This document shows positions 36,342 through 46,995 of a DNA stretch of 64,000 nt, one piece after another. The translations under genes and the position numbers were made by a program. This DNA comes from Lithobates sylvaticus (taxonomy: Eukaryota; Chordata; Amphibia; Anura; Ranidae). The notes below the pieces were generated by a model that searched no databases, had not been told where the DNA came from, and was given only the letters and a program-made list of their open reading frames with translations. The first letter of the stretch is position 1. Each line of letters starts with the position of its first letter. The stretch is taken from positions 153,181,356 to 153,245,355 of the forward strand of contig CM053034.1 of NCBI GenBank assembly GCA_028564925.1. Direction: 5' to 3'.

Positions 36342-36925
36342 CTTTAGCTGCCCATGCACCTATAGATTATCTGCAGATGTTCTATGGTTAGATGGAAAAA
36401 GTGGGAGATTCCTCCATCCACACAGTTTAGCGAACATAGAGAAATCTCATCTGTTGCCCTTTTTCCATCTAACCATAGAAAATCTGCAGATAATCTATAG
36501 GTGTATGGCAAGCTTTACAATGCTTTGCATTTGAAAAAAATTAAACAAACAGCAAAAAAAAAAAAACAATTTGTAAGTAAGTGGCTCATCACCATTCAAG
36601 TGTCTACATATATTTTATTAGTTTGAAGTTTAATGTTTCATGCATTGTAACTTAAGCTGGCCAATGGCCATACACCTATAGATTATCTGCAGATGTTCTA
36701 TGGTTAGATGGAAAAAGTGGGAGATTCCTCCATCCACACAGTTTAGCGAACATAGAGAAATCTGTTGCCCTTTTTCCATCTAACCATAGAAAATCTGCAG
36801 ATAATCTATAGGTGTATGGCCAGCTTTACAATGCATTGCATTTGCAAAAAATTTCACAAACAGCAAAAAAAACTATTTGTAAGTGGCTCATCACCATTCA
36901 AGTGTCTAGATATACTTTATTATTT
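36320..36925 (+). repeat. Tandem duplication of a palindrome, about 310 bp each
   Basis: The block from the gene's 3' end (TTTGCAAATGCAATGCATTG, with hairpin arms ACCTATAGATTATCTGCAGA and TCTGCAGATAATCTATAGGT) occurs at about 36320-36635 and again at about 36636-36925. Each copy ends in GTGGCTCATCACCATTCAAG and a TTTGAAGTTTAATGTT segment. The duplication includes the last codons of the transposase, so a second stub of the gene end lies in the 3' flank. Confidence 0.8.
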
Positions 36926-37344
36926 TGAAGTTTAATGTTGAAAATATTATTTTTAAAATAAAACCTTTCCTGAACAACACTGACTTTTAACTCATTTAAA
37001 GGTGGTAAATCAGTATTTTGACTTGATTTGTGACTTGACCAAAACAAATGACTTGACTTGACTTGCTTGACTTCTAGCAGGGACTCGACTTGACTTGCTT
37101 GCTTTTCGCCACAGTAACTTGGGACTTGCTTATGACTTGAAGGTTACGACTTGAGACTTGCTTATGACTTGCACATGTGTGACTTACTCCCATGTCTGGT
37201 ATTTAATCACTGCTGCGATTTTTATTTTCTATTTAAAAAAAGAAGAAAAAAAAAGACCGACAATGTAGAAAAAATTATTATTATTATTTTTTTTTTAGTC
37301 TCTGTCAGTAAATTTTGTAAAAAAGTTATTTTTCTCCTTTACTG

Positions 37345-37546
37345 ATGTGCGCTGATAGACTGCACTGATGGGCACTAATGAGGCAGAACTTATGGGCACT
37401 GATGCGGGGGCACTTATGGACACTGATTAGGTGGCACTGATGAGGCACTAATATGCTGCACTGATAGGTGACACTGATATGCGGCACTGATGAGCACTGA
37501 TAGGCGGCACTGATAGGTGGCACTGGCGGGCACTGATAGGTGGCAC
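37345..37546. repeat. GGCACTGATGGGCACT minisatellite in MITE copy E
   Basis: Irregular units of about 12-22 bp such as GGCACTGATAGGTGGCACT. It is related to the array in copy B. Confidence 0.85.
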
Positions 37547-38370
37547 TACTAAAAGTATTGGGACGCCTGCCTTTACATGCACATGAACTTTAATGGCATC
37601 CAAGTCTTAGTCCGTAGGGTTCAATACTGAGTTGGCCCACCCATTGCAGCTACAACAGCTTCAACTCTTCTGGGAATACTGTCCACAAAGTGTAGGAGTG
37701 TCTATGGGAATGTTTGATGATTCTTTCAAAAGCGCATTTGTGAGGTCAGGCACTGATGTTGGACAAGTAGGCCTGGCTCGCAGTCTCTGCTTTAATTCCC
37801 CCCAAAGGTGTCAGGATAAGGTCAGGACTCTATGCGTGCAATTAAGTTCCTCCACCCAAACTTGTTCATCCATGTCTTTATGGACCTTGCTTTGTGTATT
37901 GGTGCACAGTCATGTTGGAACAGGAAGGAGCCATCCCCAAACTGTTCCCACAAAGTTGGGAGCATGAAATTGTCCAAAATGTCTTGGTATACTGACGCCT
38001 TAAGAGTTCCCTTCACTGGAACTAAGGGGCCAAACCCAACCCCTGAAAAACAACCCCACACCATAATCCCCCCTGCACCAAATGATTTGGACCAGATCAA
38101 AAAGCAAGGGCCATAAAGATATGGATGAGCGAGTTTGGGGTGGAGAAACTTGAGTGGCCTGCATAGAGTCCTGACCTCAACCCGATAGAACATCTTTGGG
38201 ATGAATTGGAGGTGGAGACTGTGAGCCAGGCCTTTTTCCGTCCACATCAGTGCCGGACCTCACAAGTGCGCATCTGAAAGAATGGTCAAACATTACCATA
38301 GATACACTCCTAAACATAGTGGACACCATTCCCAGAAGAGACAGGTGTCCCAATAATTTTGGTAATATAT
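37547..38370. mobile_element. Palindromic Tc1-like derivative
   Basis: On the minus strand, 38093-37822 encodes the middle of a Tc1 transposase: GGIMVWGCFSG, FLFQHDCAPIHKARSIKTW with the second catalytic aspartate region. Its 3' part follows leftward to the end near 37550. On the plus strand, 38115-38340 encodes the 3' part again: MDERVWGGE and SPDLNPIEHLWDELE, with stops. The ends are ACTAAAAGTATTGGGACGCC and the inverse of ACCAAAATTATTGGGACACC. The element is thus two copies of the 3' half facing each other with one middle; the N-terminal half is absent. The right arm lacks about 70 bp that the left arm has. Confidence 0.8.
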
Positions 38371-38373
38371 TTA

Positions 38374-39366
38374 TCTATTTATATAAAATCCACTTTGTGT
38401 AGACCTTTGCATATGTTTTCAGTGTATACAGTTAAATCTTTGCATCCATTTTCCTAGTAGACTAGCATGTCCTTCCAATAGGAAGGTCAGACTACTACTC
38501 AGCTGCTTCTCCACAATGGGTTTTGCGCTGTCATCTTCATCTGTGACATTAGGAGGCTGGGTGTTTCTTCTGAGTTTTTGCAGGTGTCCCCCTGGTAATG
38601 CAAGGTAATGCATGGCTTCAAGTATAACAAAGACACAGTCGGCTTCCTGATGATGTGCTGTGGAGGCTGTGGGGAAGTAACACATCATCCTTGCCTAGGC
38701 AAGAACCTAGGAAGTGTAGGGAAATTCCCCCCAAAAAATAAATAAACAAAAATAATAAATAAATAAAAAAATGTAACAAAGAAATTTGCAATTTCGAGAA
38801 AGGAGGGGATGAGTTGGTGGAAGGTAGCTGGTGAGGGTAAGGGTCAGTGATAAGGCTTTTTCCTAGGAAAGCGAAAAACATTTTTTGACCATAGCCTTAA
38901 AACATCTATAAATAAAATAGGTCATTTATGTGTTTTCACATTTAATCACACCTATTAGTGAATACCAGTTTGAAACATAAATCTGCTTATTTTTATTATT
39001 GTAGACAGTAGGGTTATACAATTAGATGGATAAAATACATGTTTCTCCTGTAATTTTCTGGTGAACTCTAGCGTCTAAAAAATGTCATACGCTAGGGGGA
39101 GCCAAACACTGAAAGTGATCACAGATGATTCTGTAATGCTGTTCATCATCAGAGTATTTTACATGGCTGTTATTGCTGCCAGTGATACATTGCTCCTCTC
39201 AGCCAGACAGTGAGATAAGAGGTGTCCAAGTGTGGAAAAGGTGAACAGCAATGTTTTGAATGTTTGGTTTAGTTACTTATGAGTTTTCAACTAACCAAGA
39301 ATTCTGCTTTCATTGCGCTTCATATATCACAAAAAGAAGGGAAAGAGTAAAGTTGTTGTTGATACA
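38374..39366. other. No recognisable feature
   Basis: Short open frames on the minus strand (38881-38419) show no motif. No inverted ends were seen. Confidence 0.45.
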
Positions 39367-39368
39367 AT

Positions 39369-39537
<169 letters not shown>

Positions 39538-40024
39538 TATCTGTGTTCACCTTAACGTGAATAAGTTCAACATGGTAAAACCCAACTCCATCCACATTGT
39601 TTTAAATGTCTATAAAAAGGGTAAGGAAGGGTTAGATCTGCGGTTTTTATTACCGTATTTATCGGCGTATAACACGCACTTTTTTCCCCTTAAAATCAGG
39701 GGGAAATCGTGGGTGTGTGTTATACGCCAATCCCCACTGTCTGTGAGCCGAAAAATGCAGAGCGGCGCCGAGAAATACAGAGCGGCGCAGAAAAATATAG
39801 ATCGCTGCCAAAAAAGGCCGAGAACCGCCGAAAAAGACCGAGCCGAGTGCTCAGTCCTGCTGTCTCTGGAGCGAGCGCTGCCGAAAAAGACTGAGCCAAG
39901 TGTGCTGTGTACTCGGCTCCGCTCCACTCGCAGTCCCGCCCAGGCTGGGCGGGACTGCGAGACGAGCCGAGATGAGTACAGCCGAGTACACAGGCTCTGT
40001 CTATCTTGACGGCGGGAAATTTAA

Positions 40025-41256
40025 CCACCTGCCGACCGCGCTATAGTCGAAAGACGTCTACAGCGCGGTCGGGTTTCCCTGAGTGGACGTCCTACGGACG
40101 TCCTCCCAGAAACTTGCTCCCGCGCGCCCCCTGGGGCGCGCACTCGGGAACATCCGTGACCGCCGGGTCCCGAGGACCCGGCGCATCACGGATCACGGTA
40201 AACAGCCGCTCATCAAATGACGGAGCGATCACATGTACACAAACCGGCGTCACGTCATGACGCCGGTTCCTCCCTCCCCTCTCTGTACCGATCGGTACAG
40301 AGAGGAGAGAAGCGGAGAGGGGGAGAGACGGGACCAGCGCTGTGGGCTGGATGTGTAGTGCCCACAGCGCTGGTCAATACACTGCCACCGCTGTGCAATG
40401 CTCTGCAACCAACCACTGTGCAATGCTCTGCAACCAACCAATGTGCAATGCTCTGCAGCCAACCAATGTGCAATGCTCTGCAACCAACCAATGTGCAATG
40501 CTCTGCCACCACTGCAATGCTCTGCCACCGCTGTGCAATGCTCTGCCACCAGTGTGCAATGCTCTGCCACCAACCACTGTGCAATGCTCTGCAACCAACC
40601 ACTGTGCAATGCTCTGCAACCAACCACTGTGCAATGCTCTGCAACCAACCACTGTGCAATGCTCTGCCACCACTGTGCAATGCTCTGCCACCAACCACTG
40701 TGCAATGCTCTGCAACCAACCACTGCAATGCTCTGCCACCACTGTGCAATGCTCTGCAACCAACCACTGTGCAATGCTCTGCAACCAACCACTGTGCAAT
40801 GCTCTGCCACCAGTGCAATGCTCTGCAACCACTGTGCAATGCTCTGCAACCACTGTGCAACACTGTAATACTCTGCCAATACTTGCCAATACTCGCCAAT
40901 ACTCTGCCAATACTCTGCCAATACTCGCCAATACTCGCCAATACTCGCCAATACTCTGCCAATACTCGCCAATACTCTGCCAATACTCGCCAATAATTTT
41001 TAATAGAAACAAAGAATTTTTTTTTTTTTTCTTACCGAATTTTCAGTATTTTTTGATTTATAGCGCAAAAAATAAAAAACCCAGCGGTGATTAAATACCA
41101 CCAAAAGAAAGCTCTGTTTGTGTGAAAAAAAGGACACAAAATTAATTTGGGTTCAGTGTTGCATGACGGAGTAATTGTCATTCAAAGTGTGAGAGCACCG
41201 AAAGCTGAAAATTGGTCTGGTTAGGAAGGGGGTTTAACTGCCCAGTGGTCAAGTGG
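40025..41256 (-). mobile_element. TTAA-flanked CCACTTG-type MITE, copy C
   Basis: TTAA at 40021-40024 precedes CCACCTGCCGACCGCG, and GTGGTCAAGTGG precedes TTAA at 41257-41260. Orientation is opposite to A and B: the conserved AAAGCTGAAAATTGGTCTGG body is at the right. The GC-rich end holds GTACCGATCGGTACAG, as in copy A. A third kind of minisatellite lies between. Confidence 0.8.
40380..41000. repeat. GCAATGCTCTGCAACCAACC minisatellite
   Basis: About 20 units of 24-25 bp (with shortened forms) of TGTGCAATGCTCTGCAACCA, passing at about 40870 into 10-13-bp units of CCAATACTCG/CCAATACTCTG. Long open frames on both strands here are artefacts. Confidence 0.95.
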
Positions 41257-41261
41257 TTAAA

Positions 41262-41510
41262 CGTGTCGCAAATGACACTGGGCAAGGCTGCAAACGGAGC
41301 TGTGCAAGGCTATTTACATGCCGCAAATGACACTGGGCAAGGCTGCAAATGGTGCTGGGCAAGGCTGCAAATGGCCCTGGGCAAGGCTGCAAATGGCACT
41401 GGGCAAGGCTGCAAACGGCACTGTGCAAGGCTATTTACATACCGCAAATGACACTGGGCAAGGCTGAAAACGGTGCTGGGCAAGGCTGCAAATGGACACT
41501 GATCATTCTC
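41262..41510. repeat. GGGCAAGGCTGCAAATGACACT minisatellite
   Basis: About ten units, the same unit as at 14716-14930, belonging to the GGCGTATAACACGC element. Confidence 0.9.
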
Positions 41511-41680
41511 CAATGATGGACAAGGCTGCAGATGGACACTGAAAAGGCTGCATTGATGAGCATTTAAATGTAAGTTTTTTTCCTTAAACTTCCCTCCTAA
41601 AAGTTTTTCCCTAAAATGCCCTCCTAAACTTGAGGTGCGTGTTATACGCCTGTGCGTGTTATACGCCAATAAATACAGTA

Positions 41681-42937
41681 CTTTGAAATGTAAATGAGGG
41701 TAAGTCTGTAAGATAGTCAGATGAAAGTTATTATTTTTTTTTAGGTTAAGTAGCTAACACATTTTAGGAGTTTTTGTAAAGTCACCCTTTTTCAGGGCTT
41801 TACATTCTAATAAATTCTGCCTAGGATTGATGCTGCAATGAAAACTGGTCAAAATTTTGGACTAATTTTAACATTGTAGAATGCACTGACATTTCCATTT
41901 ACACTTTGATCTGGCTCCCTCCATGCCATCACCCTGCTATTCAATATCCAACATTATGCCAGTCTTTGAGCAGATGGGATGTGGTCAAATTTTCCAGTGG
42001 TTTCGTGTCTTGAGACCTGCCACTGAGTGGTATATTACACTGCCCCCTCTATAGTCCAACAGGTACTTTGCTTTTAGAAACTTTTTATTTTGAGGTTATT
42101 AAAACTTTCCAAAACTTAAAGAAAACATGGAAGCCTACCTTTCAGCAGTTGGGCATACATATATTAGCACAGAGTAAGATCCCTCTCATTATTCCCCATA
42201 CCTGCTCGGCCCAGGCTGCATCTGATGCCCATAGTCTGTGGAAAAAAAGGAACTTTGACCAGAGAGTGAGATTCGAGGACTTTCAGCTGCTAGATTGGTG
42301 CCTCTGAGATATTTGCATGTTCCTAGGAACATAATCTGGCTGGCCAAAAGAGATCATAGCTCTGCATAGTCTGCAATTAACTGTCTGGTCTGCCAGTGTA
42401 TTCCTGATTAAGGCTGCTTGGATGTCTCCGCAAAAACAAAAAAAACTTTCCCTGCAAGAACAACAGCATTGACGCAAGGTCCAGTAACCTGTTTCGTCTT
42501 CTTCACCTGCTGAAGAAGAGGAGGATGACGGTGAAGAGGAGGATGTCTGCACAGACTGGTTGTGGTTATCTGAGCCAATAGATGCCACACCATCTACCTC
42601 CAAGACTTATTTGGGGCCCTACATGCCTGAAACTTATGGATTTGTATATCAGGTTCAAAAGGAAGGACAGAATCTTCTGTTCCGCCAGTTAAGGAGTAAG
42701 TAGAGACCATTCAACCAGCTCTTCAATCTGAGGAAGAGCCTCCAGAACAAGGTCCAACGAAGCCAAATAGACACAGAGCTTAAAGATCAATACACCATCC
42801 AAAAAGACTGATATATGACTTCCTACGCCAGCGTTCAGAAAAGACTGTGTCCATAGCCTGGGGTTCATATAAATATCAGGTATTGGAATTTTTAAATATA
42901 TAGACTGCCCTGTTTCATTTTTTAATTCCATTTTATG
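41681..42937 (+). other. Unassigned region with one short acidic open frame
   Basis: Mostly featureless. On the plus strand 42488-42703 is open for 71 codons: SSSSPAEEEEDDGEEED, then DWLWLSEPIDATPSTSK and YLGPYMPETYGF. It starts after a stop and has no ATG at its beginning. An acidic, serine-rich stretch like this occurs at the N-terminus of some transposases, but I do not recognise the protein. Confidence 0.35.
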
Positions 42938-43925
42938 TAATCCTTTCAATACTGGACACTTACGCCTCCTTCCTGCCCAGGCCAATTTTACAGATTTCAG
43001 TGCTGTTACAATTTGAATGGTGACCAGTCAGTCATGCAACGCTGTAACCAAATGAAAATGTAGAAAGAAATTCAGACAGTGGTGGTATTTATTCACCACT
43101 GTTTTTTTTTTTTTTTTTGCTATATAAACTAAAAGAATACTGACATTTTTTGAAAAATTTTATTTTTTTCTTAGTTTGTTATAAAATGTTGCAAATAAAT
43201 AATCTTTCCTAATAAATTTACAGGAGGTCAAAATTTATTCTGTTACATTTCTTTGGTAAAAAATAACCAAATTCAGTTTATATTATTTAGTCTACAAACT
43301 ACGGTATGTATACTTGAAATTTGATTAGTTCTGTGTCTCATTTTTTGAGACCCTAAAATTCCAGGACAGTACAAATACCCCCCAAATTATCCCTTTTCGG
43401 AAAGCAGATAGTCCAAGGTATTTAGTAAGGGGCGTGGTGAGTTTTTTTAAGTTCTAACTTTTTTGTTTACTTTTTGGAAAAATAAGAAATAACTTTTTTT
43501 TCCACATTTTTTTTACATACTGTAACCAGTACCACCATAGTGACATGGATCAGGATGTTTGTTTTAATGGTTGCTTATTTTACTATGGTTGCCTATTAAA
43601 GTGATGATCACTGTTCTAAGTAGTAATTTTTATGAATGGCATTTATTCATGTGTCATTGTCTACAATTGTATTAGCTGTGACTGGCCTATATTACATGGT
43701 AGAGGTCCGCTGTGATTGGCCCTGTACCATGTGATCACTGTGACCGGTCACAGAGATCACAATAGTACACAATGGCTATGAGTGAAAGCCATTGTGTACA
43801 TTGACGTGATTGGTCACAGCAATCACGTGGTACCAGGGCTGGTGGACACATTGGATCACAGATTGCATGCGCCGGGGAGCAGACATATGACCTCCACCCT
43901 GGATAGGGTAGCTTCCGCCCAGCCA
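42938..43925 (+). mobile_element. TTAA-type MITE, copy H, worn ends
   Basis: It begins CCTTTCAATACTGGACACTT and continues with the family's left body (GGTGGTATTTATTCACCACTG; AGTACAAATACCCCCCAAAT). The right part has GTGATCACTGTGACCGGTCA and an ACACAATGGCT...AGCCATTGTGT inverted repeat. There is no minisatellite. The flanking TTAA is not preserved at either end. Confidence 0.55.
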
Positions 43926-43929
43926 TATT

Positions 43930-45312
43930 ATTATAATAAACTGGGAGGGATGTGGTTTATAAGGGTATGTAATATGGGTAATAAGTAATAATAATAATAA
44001 GTAATATGGGTAATAATGTAATAAGGGTATGTAATATGGGAGAATCCTACAGTATGTATTGTCTTAACATATTTATTGATGGTTGTTGAATAATATACTG
44101 TATAATTTCTGTTTTTCAATTCAAAGTTTTTGATATAGATAGAAAGGAATACAAAGTATAGTGGTATCTATGCTTCTTACTTCAGGGGTATTTATAGCAT
44201 ATACCGTATTTATGTGTCTTTTTTTATATATTAGTTAAAGATGCCCCTTTGAGAGGTGGTTGCCAGGAACACTGCTTTATAGTATTATAATAGGAATGGT
44301 GTTTTGCCAGGAATACCGTTCTAATAGGAGTACACTAATATATACTGAGTTTACAGTAACAAAATGGCGCTTAGGGGCGCGGTTTCCATGGCAGCACACT
44401 AAACAGGGCAGCGTTCGCTAGCTCAACATTTTGTAGGGTTTGGTGGGTAAAATGAGGCCGGATATACTGCTGGATAATGTTATGATGTGTAAGGATAGTA
44501 AATGCACATTACCCATGGAAATATAATGGCTTAATACATGTGATCGGTCCTCATAGCAACATACCAACAATGACAGGCATATAAATAAACTGGAAAGACG
44601 TCAGAACTCAGAGCAATGCGTCAAGGTGGAGTTAATGATGTTCTCATGCTGAACCTGGAACTAAGGATTTTTGCCTAGAGCATGGTATTGAGCTGAACTC
44701 CTTAAGGGAAAAGTGTATGTGATTTACCTGTAGTGCACCAGAATTGCGCACAGCTTCAGAATAATTATTGGAAATCAAGAAAACCAAGAGGATGTGGTTC
44801 ACATTTCAAATATAGGAATGTAAAAGACCATCTGGTATCCATCTGCCTCTTAAAGGGGAAAGCGCAGATTTGACCTTTTGGAAACGTAAGTCAAATGATA
44901 AGGTGAGAGTTTGGTGTGATTCACATGGGAAGGCACAAGATAAATGTTGGAGTGATTTGTGGTACAATAAAGATTCACAAAGAAGGGTGTTAATGGCTGT
45001 GGGACTTTTATTAATTGTATCCACTGTTTGATATATGCACATGGTGGCACTAGATATACAAATAGTATATTATCATTTGTAGCATATTGTTAGATGTTTG
45101 TTTAATTTGAAGTATGTGGCACATGAAGGCATCATTTTATGGATTTACAGCGCTGCAATTTTCACATTCACAGCCTGAAAGCGGAACTTCACTCTCTTAA
45201 TCAATATTGTACAATATTGACTATTTTTAACCCTTATGCTGTTAGCATTAGTAAATAGATAGGAAAGTATCTTATACCCACTTGTTTTACATTTTTATTT
45301 ACATTTCTTTAG
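43930..45312. other. Unassigned; possible decayed Penelope-like material
   Basis: 43940-44045 is a TAATAA/GGGTAATA-rich simple repeat. 44630-45175 contains AAAGATTCACAAAGAAGGGT and ACAGCGCTGCAATTTTCACA, a style of ending I associate with amphibian Penelope-like elements, but without coding sequence. Confidence is low. Confidence 0.25.
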
Positions 45313-45315
45313 TTA

Positions 45316-45683
45316 GGCCCCTTTCACACGGACGGTTAGTTTTTTAGGTCCGCCTGTCAGTTTTTTAGGTGGACCTGAACGGACGCTCCATAGACCTCTA
45401 TAGAGAGTCGGATGTCAGCGGTGACATGTCCGCTGACATCCGACCCGCTCCGATCCGAAAAAGTGTGACGGAGGAAAACCCTATTTTTCCATCAATCTTC
45501 GGATCGGATTGGGTCCTCCCGTCATCCGATCCCCCATATGGGAGAACGGCCCTCTGACAGGTCCGTCCCTGCACAGAGTGCAGAGACAGACCTGTCATCT
45601 TCCTGCTCTGCGGGGATCGATGGAGCGATCCCCCCCTGTGCAGAGCGGGCTCCGTACACGGACACGTCCGTGTGAAAGAACCC
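45316..45683. mobile_element. GGCCCCTTTCACACGGA palindromic MITE, 368 bp
   Basis: The inverted ends are GGCCCCTTTCACACGGACGG and the inverse of CGTCCGTGTGAAAGAACCC. The 3-bp duplication TTA is at 45313-45315 and 45684-45686, suggesting PIF/Harbinger. GGATCGGAT/ATCCGATC motifs repeat in both arms. It is recalled as abundant in ranid frogs. Confidence 0.8.
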
Positions 45684-45845
45684 TTACTTGGTTTTCAGAT
45701 GAAAAGTGAGAATTTGCTGCACTTAATGGTGATAAAATAAAATAAACAAATAAACAAATAGCTGCTAACAATAGATTTCTGGACACAATAGGCGTAATGT
45801 GGTTAAATGGTGTAGCGCTCATAACAAAAAAAAATAATAAAAAGA

Positions 45846-46989
45846 CTTAAAGTTCATGATAAAAAATTCATATAAAGGGTTCATCTATGTGAGCCAATAG
45901 ACTGGAATCAATCAGAACAATGTTCACCATGAATGAAATGAAATATCCAGTGATCAGAATCCACCATAAAAGAAGGAACTATAGAACCCGTCACCTTCAC
46001 CCAATATAACTGACCCTTACCATCAGTCTATGGGTTATACACATTGAATGCGTTCAGATGATGATAAGAGCAATCCAACTTAAATGGTAATCGACTGCAC
46101 ATGTATTCCAAAGAGATCCTTCTCCCCATATGCCAAAAGACAGAATGAAAAGACCCTTCCCCTCAACAGGATATATAACCAGGTAAAATCCAAGGCTCAG
46201 GTAGTGACTCGATCATCATGTAAATACATGGAGCAGAATAAAACGCTCATTGCACAAGCATCCAATTAAGAGAACATTTATTGCACATAAAAGAGAATAA
46301 AATAAACTCACATTTACAGGAGTTCAAACAGGCATATAGTAAGAAGTGACCATTGCTTCTAACCAACTAGATGGCCGCCGCACCTCCGTCCGCGTCCCAT
46401 GTCACACGTCCCGTAGCTCCACCGAACGTTTCGTCATTAACATGCGTCTTCAGGGGTGTGGTCATATAGTTTGTTAGAAGCAATGGTTGCTTCTTACTAT
46501 ATGCCTGTTTGAACTCCTGTAAATGTGAGTTTATTTTATTCTCTTTTATGTGCAATACATTTTCTCTTAATTGGATGCTTGCGCAACAAGCGTATTATTC
46601 TGCTCCATGTGTTTACATGATGATCGAGTCACTACCTGAGCATTGGATTATACCTGGTTATATATCCTGTTGAGAGGAAGGGCCTTTTCATTCCGTCTTT
46701 TGACATATGGGGAGAAGGATCTCGTTGGAATACATGGGCAGTCGATTACCATTTAAGTTGGATTGCTCTTATCATCATCTGAACGCATTCAATGTGTATA
46801 ACCCATACACTGATGGTAAGTGTCAGTTATACTGGGTGAAGGTGACGGGTTCTATATTTCCTTCTTTTATGGTGGATTCTGATCACTGGATATTTAATTT
46901 CATTCATGGTGGACATTGTTCTGATTGGTTCCAGTCTCTTGGCTCACATAGATGAACCCTTTATATGAACTTTTTATCATGAACTTTAT
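45846..46989. mobile_element. 1.14-kb inverted repeat, probable Penelope-like termini
   Basis: Arms 45846-46368 and 46468-46989 are about 95 percent inverse-identical by eye, around a 99-bp centre. Beyond the left arm is TGTAGCGCTCATAAC. The centre, on the minus strand, holds CTGAAGACGCATGTTAATGA followed by CGAAACG, like the CUGANGA...GAAA core of hammerhead-type motifs known from Penelope-like elements. Terminal repeats of those elements can lie in inverse order, which would fit. No reverse transcriptase is present here, so the assignment is an inference. Confidence 0.5.
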
Positions 46990-46995
46990 GTTTTT

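Larger units (their letters stand above)
31680..37198 (+). mobile_element. Complete-looking hAT transposon (Ac family), 5519 bp
   Basis: The element starts CAGAGGTGGGGGACTC and ends CTCCCATGTCTG, giving imperfect inverted ends CAGAGGTGGG and CAGACATGGG. The 8-bp target duplication GTATTTAA is exact at 31672-31679 and 37199-37206, and it fits the nTnnnnAn pattern described for Ac-family hATs. Both ends carry many GACTTG/ACTTG subterminal repeats, likely transposase binding sites. A three-exon transposase gene with no stop or frameshift in the inferred spliced frame fills 33942-36341. Palindromic and tandem sequences fill the rest, including fragments of older MITEs at about 33550-33915. The exact duplication and open gene suggest a fairly recent insertion, though the inverted ends are imperfect. 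Confidence 0.88.
31526..37546 (+). mobile_element. TTAA-type MITE, copy E, split by the hAT transposon
   Basis: TTAA (31522-31525) precedes CCACCTCAATACTGGGCAC. The shared left body stops at GGTGGTATTTAA, where the hAT element inserted, and resumes at 37199 with GTATTTAATCACTGCTGCGA. A GGCACTGAT minisatellite follows (37345-37546). The right end is missing because a Tc1 derivative lies at 37547. Confidence 0.75.
39651..41680. mobile_element. GGCGTATAACACGC palindromic element, copy 2
   Basis: The ends are TACCGTATTTATCGGCGTAT and ATACGCCAATAAATACAGTA. Inside are GAGCGGCGC/CCGAAAAAGAC repeats as in copy 1, then a nested TTAA MITE (40025-41256), then the family's 20-22-bp minisatellite (41262-41510). 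Near the right end the motif GTGCGTGTTATACGCC is duplicated. Confidence 0.75.

Noticed and set aside
40217-41094. Open frames of about 250 codons on both strands
   Set aside because: Minisatellite artefacts inside TTAA MITE copy C.
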